Source: Verrucomicrobiota bacterium (GTDB lineage: Bacteria; Verrucomicrobiota; Verrucomicrobiia; Limisphaerales; JACRJZ01). Taken from it: a stretch of 15,823 bases of DNA. The stretch covers positions 1 to 15,823 of the forward strand of contig JAKLEJ010000028.1 in the NCBI GenBank assembly GCA_022711695.1, read 5' to 3'. The notes beneath the pieces are model-generated. The model did no database searches and had not been told where the DNA came from. It saw only the letters and a program-made list of their open reading frames with translations. Below are positions 1-5,605 of this stretch, piece after piece. The position numbers were made by a program, and so were the translations under genes. Each line of letters opens with the position of its first letter. The first letter of the stretch is position 1.

Positions 1-1075
1 CGCCGCCGGCGAAGCCGATCGGAGCGCGATCGAAGGCGCGCTGGTGGAGATTTGCCGGCGCGATCCCGCCGGCGTTGACGCCCTGGCCCGCGGGTTGCCC
101 GGGGCGCCCCCGGCGGCGCAGGTGTCTCTGTTGGGAGCGCTTGGAGCGGCGGGCGGCTCGGCGGCCTGCGCCGCCGCGCGCGGGCAGCTCGGCTCGGCTC
201 ACGGCGAGGTCCGCCTAGCCGCGTTGCGGGTGCTCTCGGAATGGGCGGACGCCGAGCCCATCGAGGACCTGGCGAGGGTGGTCGAAAGCACCGATGACGC
301 CCGGACCCGCGCTCTGGCCGCGCGCGGTCTCAGCCGCATGGCGCCCCAGGCCCCCGAACGCGCCGCCCGCGCCGCCGAGGCGCTGGCCCGCGCCCTGCCC
401 GCCTCGAACGACGCCGCCAGCCAGCGGAGTCTCCTAAACACGCTGATCGGCATTCCCTGCGCCGCCAGCCTGGGGGCCGTGCAGACGCAGTTGAAGAACC
501 CCGCCCTGGCGGCGGAGGCGGCCTCGGGCCTGCTGAGCATCGCCGAGGTCATCTACCCCTGGCACGGGTCCGAGGTGAAGGCGGCGCTGACCGAGCTGCA
601 ATCCGCGCATCCGCCCCCCGCCCTGGCTCAACGCGCTGCGGCGCTCGCCGCCAGGCTGGACCAACCCGCCAACCTGGCTCTCGGCGGCCTGGCGACCAGC
701 CCGGACGGCCTGGAGAAGGATGGCGACGCCGGCGGGGACCGGGCCGTGATCGACGGGGATCCGAAAACTTATTGGGACGAGGCGGACAACCAGAAGCTCT
801 ACCGGTTGCGGGTGCGCCTGCGGGAGAGATCGACGGTCGGCTTTCTGCGCCTGACCGCCTGGCAGCATCACAACTACGCCCCGAAGGACTTCGAGGTGCT
901 GTGCGACGACCAGCCGGTCAAGACCGTGCGCGGCGCGACCTACTCGAACAACACGCTCGCCGTGGCGTTCCCGCCCGTGCCCTGCGGAACGGTGGAATTG
1001 CGGATCACGGGCTACTATGGCCAGAGCCCGGCCATCCGCGAACTGGAAATCTACGAGAAGGCCCCCGCCAACTGA
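1..1075 (+). CDS. HEAT-repeat protein with C-terminal discoidin-like domain (5' end missing)
   Basis: The reading frame is open from the window edge (first whole codon at base 2) to a TGA at 1073-1075, so the true start lies outside and about 357 residues are visible. The first two thirds are alanine/leucine-rich paired helices typical of HEAT/armadillo repeats (for example around VRLAALRVLSEWAD and ARTRALAARGLSRM), which usually act as protein-protein scaffolds. The last ~130 residues, from NLALGG to the end, look like an F5/8 type C (discoidin, galactose-binding-like) beta-sandwich: an AVIDGDPKTYWDE segment, a GFLRLTAW strand, and a closing strand IRELEIYE. This combination is common in large secreted proteins of the Verrucomicrobia/Planctomycetes group, sometimes downstream of an enzymatic N-terminal domain that would lie outside this window. 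The next gene starts 17 bp later on the same strand, suggesting an operon. The catalytic role, if any, cannot be judged from this fragment. Confidence 0.8.
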   Translation, partial: AAGEADRSAIEGALVEICRRDPAGVDALARGLPGAPPAAQVSLLGALGAAGGSAACAAARGQLGSAHGEVRLAALRVLSEWADAEPIEDLARVVESTDDARTRALAARGLSRMAPQAPERAARAAEALARALPASNDAASQRSLLNTLIGIPCAASLGAVQTQLKNPALAAEAASGLLSIAEVIYPWHGSEVKAALTELQSAHPPPALAQRAAALAARLDQPANLALGGLATSPDGLEKDGDAGGDRAVIDGDPKTYWDEADNQKLYRLRVRLRERSTVGFLRLTAWQHHNYAPKDFEVLCDDQPVKTVRGATYSNNTLAVAFPPVPCGTVELRITGYYGQSPAIRELEIYEKAPAN

Positions 1076-1092
1076 ACGAGGAGAATTCTGTC

Positions 1093-2382
1093 ATGCACAA
1101 GACACCGAGACGCAGTTTTCTGAGGCAGGCGGCGGCCCTCGCCGGGACGGCGGCGGTCTTCCCCTCGCTGGCGCCCTCGTCCGTGTTCGGCGCGGCCGCC
1201 CCCAGCAAACGGGTGACCGTGGGCCACATCGCCGTGGGCGGCCAGGGCAGCGGCCTGATGAGCGGATTCCTGGGCCTGCCCCAGGGCCAGAGCATCGCCG
1301 TGTGCGACCCGATTCGCGAGCGGCGCGAGCAGGCCGCCCGGCGGGTCGAGCAGGCCTACGCCGCGCGCGCCGGTCAGGGCGCCTACAAAGGCTGCAAGGC
1401 CACTGGCGATTTCCGGGAACTGCTCGCTCGCGCCGACCTCGACGCGGTGGTCATCGCGTCGCCGGACCATTGGCATGTGCCGCTGGCCATCGCCGCGGTG
1501 CGCGCCGGCAAGGACGTCTATGTGGAAAAGCCGCTTGGGCTGAGCATCGAACAGGACAAGGCGCTGCGGGAAGCGGTGCATCTGCACGGCGCGGTGCTGC
1601 AATACGGCACGCAGCAACGCTCCTTCAGCCAGCACTGCGGCTTCGCCTGCGAGCTGGTCCGCAACGGCTACATCGGCGAGCTCAAGGCCGTCCACGTGAT
1701 CGCGCCCAACGGGGCGACCGGCGGCAAGGCCGCCGCGGAGGCGCCCCCGGAGGGGCTGGACTACGACCTCTGGCTGGGCCCGGCGCCCGTGGCCCCGTAT
1801 GCGAAGGACCGCGTCTTCGGAGAAGGGCGCTGGCACATCTACGACTATGCCATCGGGTTCATCGCCGGCTGGGGCGCGCACCCGCTGGATATCGCGCACT
1901 GGGGTTACCCGCGCATCCCGGTGGAATACGAAGGCACGGGCCGCATTCCCACCGAGGGGCTGTTCGACACGGTCGTGGACTGGGACGTGCGCGGGCGCTA
2001 CGCCAGCGGCGTCGAGTTCACCCTCAAGACCGGCCCCGACAAGACGACGTTCGTGGGCTCGGAGGGCTGGGTGGCCGCCTCGCGCGGCGGAATCGCCGCC
2101 GAGCCCGAATCCCTGCTGCAAGTCAAAATCAAACCCGGCGAGCTCCGCCTGCTGCGCGACAACCATCATTATCGCGACTTTCTCGACTGCGTGCTCACAC
2201 GGCGCGTCCCGGTGAGCGACATCGACTCGGCCGTGCAGTCCGACTTCATGAGCCACCTGGGCGACATCGCCATCCGGTCCGGCCGCAAGATCCAGTGGGA
2301 CCCGGCGAAGGAAACCATCGTCGGGGACGAGGCCGCGGCGCGGATGATGCATCGCGCGATGCGGGCCCCCTGGACGGTCTGA
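1093..2382 (+). CDS. Tat-exported Gfo/Idh/MocA family oxidoreductase
   Basis: A 429-residue NAD(P)-dependent oxidoreductase of the Gfo/Idh/MocA family, whose members oxidise or reduce sugars, inositols and related polyols. The ATG at 1093 is chosen because GAGGAG (1078-1083) sits 9 bp upstream and because it begins with a twin-arginine signal (PRRSFLRQAAALAG, residues 5-18) followed by a hydrophobic stretch and a likely cleavage site after VFGA. The protein is therefore expected to be exported folded, with cofactor bound. A Rossmann-like start is at residues ~41-56 (VGHIAVGGQGSG), the family signature EKPLG is at 145-149, and the C-terminal domain has GWGAHPLDIAHWGYP, the usual substrate-side His/Asp region. 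Such Tat-type paralogues are abundant in Verrucomicrobia and Planctomycetes, where they are thought to act on polysaccharide-derived sugars. The substrate cannot be predicted. The gene follows the HEAT/discoidin gene by 17 bp. Confidence 0.93.
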   Translation: MHKTPRRSFLRQAAALAGTAAVFPSLAPSSVFGAAAPSKRVTVGHIAVGGQGSGLMSGFLGLPQGQSIAVCDPIRERREQAARRVEQAYAARAGQGAYKGCKATGDFRELLARADLDAVVIASPDHWHVPLAIAAVRAGKDVYVEKPLGLSIEQDKALREAVHLHGAVLQYGTQQRSFSQHCGFACELVRNGYIGELKAVHVIAPNGATGGKAAAEAPPEGLDYDLWLGPAPVAPYAKDRVFGEGRWHIYDYAIGFIAGWGAHPLDIAHWGYPRIPVEYEGTGRIPTEGLFDTVVDWDVRGRYASGVEFTLKTGPDKTTFVGSEGWVAASRGGIAAEPESLLQVKIKPGELRLLRDNHHYRDFLDCVLTRRVPVSDIDSAVQSDFMSHLGDIAIRSGRKIQWDPAKETIVGDEAAARMMHRAMRAPWTV

Positions 2383-2615
2383 ACGGCGCCGCCGGGGACC
2401 GCCGTCGGTTTGGAGCCAGGCCTCGCCAGACCGTGTCTCGACCTCAGAATCAAGACCCGTCTGGCAGGTGTAGGACGTTTTTTCCTTCACCCGAGCCCTT
2501 CTCTAAGGTATTAATCGCTTGTTCGCCAGCGTGTTCACCGCATCCGCTTGACGTAGCGGTGGTTACAGTGGTCACCAAAGCCTCGCGCGCTGGTAACTTT
2601 TTAAGTTTACTTCTT
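2383..2615. other. Intergenic region between the oxidoreductase and the toxin gene
   Basis: No convincing gene. The first ~60 bp keep the high GC of the left flank. From about 2470 the base composition falls and T-runs appear. Two weak terminator-like structures are present: ACGGCG (2383-2388) can pair with CGCCGT (2400-2405) right after the oxidoreductase stop, and a short CGTC/GACG stem (2458-2477) runs directly into six T residues (2478-2483). Neither stem is strong. The toxin reading frame is open through this whole stretch, but the translation here shows no recognisable protein. Confidence 0.5.
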
Positions 2616-2634
2616 GTGAATTTGGTCGAATACT
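2606..2634 (+). promoter_or_regulatory. Candidate sigma-70-like promoter of the toxin-antitoxin-chaperone genes
   Basis: TTTACT (2606-2611) and AATACT (2629-2634) each match four of six positions of the -35 and -10 consensus and are separated by 17 bp. They sit in the most AT-rich stretch of the window (26 of 60 bases in 2581-2640 are G or C). Transcription would begin near 2641, only about 3 bp before an ATG at 2644. This is pattern matching only. A promoter here would exclude the GTG at 2616 as toxin start. Confidence 0.25.
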
Positions 2635-3011
2635 TACGGGGTGATGCCCATCGCATCCTTTTGGTGGACTGCCAGGAGGACAAATTGGATGTGGCGCCGT
2701 TCTTGGAACGACTGAGACACGATGGAAGCAGAGACTACAACCAGGTTTTGGCCCTTTTGGACAGAACGGCGAGACACGGAGTGGTCTGGAACGAGTTCAA
2801 AACCAAACGCCTGAAAGGCGACCGGGCTAAGCCCCTCTGCGAGTTCAAAGCGCGCGGCGGAAGCAGGATTCTGTGGTTCTTTGACGAAGATGAAAACGCT
2901 GTGATTGTGTGCACTCACGCCTTTTCAAAAAAGAAAGACCAGACACCGACGAACGAGATCGACCGGGCTCAAGAACGCCGCCGGTTGTATTACGAACAGA
3001 AGAGAGACTAG
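2616..3011 (+). CDS. higB: HigB/Gp49-type (RelE superfamily) toxin of a TAC system
   Basis: A toxin of the RelE/ParE superfamily, in the phage-Gp49-like HigB branch; relatives are ribosome-dependent mRNA endonucleases. The body shows the family pattern: a first strand RILLVDC, a helix around VAPFLERL, a long second helix, a basic segment (NEFKTKRLKGD), then LCEFKARGGSRILWFF and the hallmark C-terminus with HAFSKKKDQTPTNEIDRAQ. The stop (3009-3011) is 2 bp before the antitoxin ATG. The start is uncertain, because there is no in-frame ATG. GTG at 2616 is used here because it keeps the first beta strand. TTG at 2685 or GTG at 2691 lie behind a strong AGGAGG (2674-2679) but would remove that strand. 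An ATG at 2644 is one base out of frame. The gene could therefore use a rare start or carry a one-base lesion near its 5' end. Identity of the family is confident; activity is not known. Confidence 0.78.
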   Translation: MNLVEYLRGDAHRILLVDCQEDKLDVAPFLERLRHDGSRDYNQVLALLDRTARHGVVWNEFKTKRLKGDRAKPLCEFKARGGSRILWFFDEDENAVIVCTHAFSKKKDQTPTNEIDRAQERRRLYYEQKRD

Positions 3012-3013
3012 CT

Positions 3014-3445
3014 ATGCAAATCCCCATTGCAACCAACTCGCCCCTCCAGAAACAGTTGGAGGCTGCGCGGCAGACACTCGCCTATCGTATTGAGTACGCG
3101 AAGGAGTCCTTTTCTGACGAACTCTGGCAGGCGATGGACCATCGTGGCTTGAACCAAGTGCAGTTGGCGGCAAAGGCCGAGGTCACCAAACAGTTTCTCA
3201 CGCGTGTCTTCCGCGGCGCCAACTGCACGCTCGAAACCATGGTGAAACTGTCCGAGGCTTTGGGCTATCACCTGAACGTTCACCTCACCCCCGCTGAGTA
3301 CGAATGCGGCTGGATCCACTACATGTCCGAGGAACCGTTCAAACAGGAGCAGCCCTACGCCAAGCTTTGGGCCGCCAAAGATTATTGTGAAGTTCCAACG
3401 CAGAACGCCGAGTTGAAGAATGAAACCGTCCCCGCTGCAGCTTAA
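3014..3445 (+). CDS. higA: Xre-type HigA antitoxin with chaperone-addiction-like C-terminal tail
   Basis: A 143-residue DNA-binding antitoxin. ATG at 3014 follows the toxin stop by 2 bp, behind a purine-rich AGAGAG. A helix-turn-helix of the Xre/Cro type spans about residues 38-90: DELWQAMDHRGLNQVQLA is helices 1-2, and AEVTKQFLTRVFRG is the recognition region, followed by TLETMVKLSEALGYHLNVHL. The N-terminal ~35 residues form another predicted helix. After the HTH there is an extension of about 50 residues, rich in aromatic residues (W100, Y103, Y115, W119, Y124) and ending in a charged, disordered-looking tail. Ordinary HigA antitoxins often end soon after the HTH. In TAC systems such an extension (the ChAD) makes the antitoxin unstable and dependent on a SecB-like chaperone, and exactly such a gene follows and overlaps this one. 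The antitoxin would also be expected to repress the operon promoter. Confidence 0.88.
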   Translation: MQIPIATNSPLQKQLEAARQTLAYRIEYAKESFSDELWQAMDHRGLNQVQLAAKAEVTKQFLTRVFRGANCTLETMVKLSEALGYHLNVHLTPAEYECGWIHYMSEEPFKQEQPYAKLWAAKDYCEVPTQNAELKNETVPAAA

Positions 3446-3893
3446 GACCTATTTCCTCACGGAACTTACGGTCAAGGCCATCCCCCTGGACACCGCCGCC
3501 CCTGCGCCGCCGGTTCCGGGAGCAGTGTCCTTTTCCACGAAAGTGCATCATGCCCAGAACAAGACCAACCCGCGCGACTGGCGCGTCGGCCTGCGTATCT
3601 CCTGTCAGCCCGACGGCAAGGGCCACTGCCCCTACCTCGTGGATATGGAACTGCTGGGCTTTTTTGAAGTCGCCCAGGCGGTCAAAGAGGAGATGATCAA
3701 ACCGTTGATCATGGCAAACGCGCCCGCCCTGCTCTATGGCGCGGCTCGTGAACTGGTGCTCCTCGTCACCGGACGCGCTCCCTACGGTCCGTTCCTGTTG
3801 CCCGCCGCCACGTTCGTCGATGAGGTTGCGGCGCCAAAGCCGGGCGCGACCGCCGGCAGGAGCCCGGATGCGCGCACACCGACGGCCAAGTAG
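3420..3893 (+). CDS. SecB-like chaperone of the TAC system
   Basis: A 157-residue protein resembling the export chaperone SecB. ATG at 3420 overlaps the 3' end of the antitoxin gene by 26 bp, which suggests translational coupling. The fold is recognisable in order: a first strand LKTYFLTELTVKAIP (residues 8-22), a strand WRVGLRISCQ (54-63), YLVDMELLGFFEVA (72-85), then the most SecB-like part, ANAPALLYGAARELVLLVTG (99-118), which corresponds to the SecB helix with the ...P.ILFPYARE... pattern, and PFLLPAATFVDE (124-135), which corresponds to LAPVNFDALF. The last ~20 residues are Pro/Ala/Arg-rich and probably disordered. SecB binds unfolded proteins as a tetramer. Here the partner is inferred to be the upstream antitoxin, as with SecB-TA (Rv1957) of Mycobacterium tuberculosis, and not the general Sec pathway. 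A general SecB function cannot be excluded. Confidence 0.83.
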   Translation: MKPSPLQLKTYFLTELTVKAIPLDTAAPAPPVPGAVSFSTKVHHAQNKTNPRDWRVGLRISCQPDGKGHCPYLVDMELLGFFEVAQAVKEEMIKPLIMANAPALLYGAARELVLLVTGRAPYGPFLLPAATFVDEVAAPKPGATAGRSPDARTPTAK

Positions 3894-3967
3894 GCTTCCC
3901 TTGGAGTGTTCTAACGCCAGCATCCGGCTGACGATCAGCGCTCTGGGCCAGGCGTGCTCCCTGGAAA

Positions 3968-3993
3968 GCTTCCCGTTGCGACAAGCCGGGAGC
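3968..3993. terminator. Possible bidirectional terminator hairpin between convergent genes
   Basis: GCTTCCCG (3968-3975) can pair with CGGGAGC (3987-3993) if one T is bulged, leaving an 11-nt loop. It sits between the convergent ends of the SecB-like gene and the phosphodiesterase gene. There is no adjacent T-run on either side, so intrinsic termination is doubtful. Confidence 0.25.
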
Positions 3994-4006
3994 GGTAGCG
4001 GCAGCA

Positions 4007-5353
4007 TCACGGAGCGGCGGCCCGCACCAACCGGTAGAAGCGGGCCGGCAATTGGAGGGAAGGCGTGAAGGAAAAGCGGTTCCAGCCGTTTTCGACCACG
4101 ATCCCCTCGGCGATCCTGGTCCAGCGCCCCCCGGAGGAAACGTCGGAGTACTCGAGATCGAACGCGGCGGCAGTGACGGGCCAAGCCAGCACCATTGTCC
4201 CGGCGGCTGGCTCGATCCGCAGCCTGGGCTTCCACTCGGGAACCAGGCACGCCCCCGGGATCGCCGGCAAGCCGAGCAGGGCCAGCGCGAGGTTCCCCGA
4301 GTCGCCGTTGCGCAAGGGCTGCCGCGGCGCGTCATGGTCGAGGTGCTGCGCGCCCGGTTCGGCGCGGTTGGAGAAGAGGTCGTAGAGGTCGCGGCCGGCC
4401 GGCGCCTCCGGACCCCAGAGCATCAGCGGAATGGTGAACGTCGGCAGTTCATCGGGATGAACGTGCGACCCCGAGGAATCGCCGCCTCCATGATCGGCGG
4501 TCAAAACGATGGCGGTCCGATTGGACAGCGCCGGGTTCGCCTCGATGGCGGCCAGGATGCGGCCCAGATGCCGATCCACCTCCCGAACCGCCTGGCGATA
4601 CTCGGGGCTGCCCCACAGGTAATAATGTCCGGCGATGTCCGGACCGGCCACGTGCAGGAAGGTGTAGGCGGGCGGCGCCGCGCTCAGCCTTTCGAGGACC
4701 CGGCTGACCAGGTTGGAGTCGTTCCTTCGCACATGGTCCGGCCCGCCCCAATCGATAATCTGGCTCCAGTCCATCTTGTTCCTTCCGTCGTCAGGCCCGA
4801 CCGCATCCGGGGCGCCGTGGTCCGCGTCGTAGCTGCGCACGAACATCGCGAACTTCTCCTTGGCCGCGAAGAACGCCGTCGAGCGCCCGTGGTCGTGAAC
4901 GACGTCGAAGACGCTGGCTTTGTAGGGCACGGCAGGGTTGCCGAAGTTGTGCAGGGTCCAGGGCGGTCCGGGGTCGTAGTTCACAGTAAAACCGTGCGGA
5001 GCGCTAAAGGTCACATTGGTTGGCTGCTGCAGCACAGGCCGGCCCGTCAGCATGCTGGAATGATTGGGTTCGGTCAGGGAGAGGTGGGAGTCGCACCGGG
5101 CGTTGAAAGTGCAGGCGCCCTGGCGGGCCAGTCGCCTGAAGGCGGGGAATTCCGCGGGCGATTCGGCCAGGTACTCCTTCAGGTACACCCCGCCCAGGCC
5201 GTCGGCGCTGATGTGGACCACATGATGGGCGGCGCCCTCGGCCGACGCGAGGAAAGGCAGGCAGATCGGGGCGAGGGCCAGCCAAAGCGCCCAGAGCTTC
5301 AAGCCCGAAAGGCCCCACCGGACCGATCCATAACCATTCTGCGAATCTATCAT
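4007..5353 (-). CDS. Secreted alkaline-phosphatase-superfamily phosphodiesterase/nucleotide pyrophosphatase-like protein
   Basis: A 448-residue metal-dependent phosphoesterase of the type I phosphodiesterase branch of the alkaline phosphatase superfamily. Residues ~13-37 form a hydrophobic signal peptide ending in LASAEG. The metal and nucleophile sites are in the expected order: D51 in HISADG, T94 in LTEPNHSSMLTGRP as likely nucleophile, D239 and H243 in AGPDIAGHYY, D287/H288 in LTADHGG, and H297/H299 in SHVHP. The substrate could be a phosphodiester, pyrophosphate or phosphonate. The last ~70 residues form a separate beta-rich module ending in FYRLVRAAAP that resembles the end of the giant protein encoded next door. 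The start is not firm: ATG at 5353 puts the signal peptide close to the N-terminus, while a GTG at 5407 would add 18 residues; no good ribosome-binding site precedes either. The gene is divergent from the giant gene and convergent with the TAC genes. Confidence 0.87.
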   Translation of the reverse strand: MIDSQNGYGSVRWGLSGLKLWALWLALAPICLPFLASAEGAAHHVVHISADGLGGVYLKEYLAESPAEFPAFRRLARQGACTFNARCDSHLSLTEPNHSSMLTGRPVLQQPTNVTFSAPHGFTVNYDPGPPWTLHNFGNPAVPYKASVFDVVHDHGRSTAFFAAKEKFAMFVRSYDADHGAPDAVGPDDGRNKMDWSQIIDWGGPDHVRRNDSNLVSRVLERLSAAPPAYTFLHVAGPDIAGHYYLWGSPEYRQAVREVDRHLGRILAAIEANPALSNRTAIVLTADHGGGDSSGSHVHPDELPTFTIPLMLWGPEAPAGRDLYDLFSNRAEPGAQHLDHDAPRQPLRNGDSGNLALALLGLPAIPGACLVPEWKPRLRIEPAAGTMVLAWPVTAAAFDLEYSDVSSGGRWTRIAEGIVVENGWNRFSFTPSLQLPARFYRLVRAAAP

Positions 5354-5605
5354 TAGTGAAATGAAACATGGGGGCGCCGCCTCGTCAAACGGGCCGCGCG
5401 GCGACACGAAACGCTGCTCCGCAACCTCGGCAGCGCGGCGGCGTTGCGAACTGGCAGTCTCCCAGGACGCAGGACCCCAGAACGCGCCTCAGCGGGCGCC
5501 TGAGAATGACTGGACCGGGTGACCTGCATGCGGATTCGAAAGGGCAGATCGGGCTGGTCAGGGTATCGGCTTCATGGTACGTTAATCTCAGAAAGTCCTT
5601 ACTCG
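5354..5605. other. Divergent intergenic region
   Basis: This stretch separates the divergent phosphodiesterase and giant-protein genes and must hold promoters for both, but no clear -35/-10 pair stands out on either strand. The only structure seen is a 5-bp inverted repeat, CTCAG (5488-5492) with CTGAG (5500-5504). Small reading frames here look like GC-driven shadows. Confidence 0.4.

Noticed and set aside
2458..2483. Short stem followed by six T residues as an intrinsic terminator of the oxidoreductase operon
   Set aside because: The stem is only four to five pairs with a 12-nt loop, so it is kept only as a remark on the intergenic region.
1051..2490. 479-residue minus-strand frame opposite the oxidoreductase gene
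   Set aside because: Shadow of the Gfo/Idh/MocA gene, with His/Arg/Gly-rich non-protein-like composition.
1017..2560. Extension of the toxin reading frame upstream to 1017, giving a 664-residue protein
   Set aside because: The upstream part overlaps the oxidoreductase gene in another frame, is arginine/alanine-rich low-complexity translation, and has no family resemblance; only the part after about 2616 is protein-like.
4052..5356. 434-residue plus-strand frame opposite the phosphodiesterase gene
   Set aside because: The minus-strand frame has signal peptide and all metal-site motifs; the plus-strand frame shows none.
5488..5504. CTCAG/CTGAG inverted repeat as an operator in the divergent region
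   Set aside because: Five base pairs is too short to stand out from chance in GC-rich DNA, and no nearby promoter supports it.
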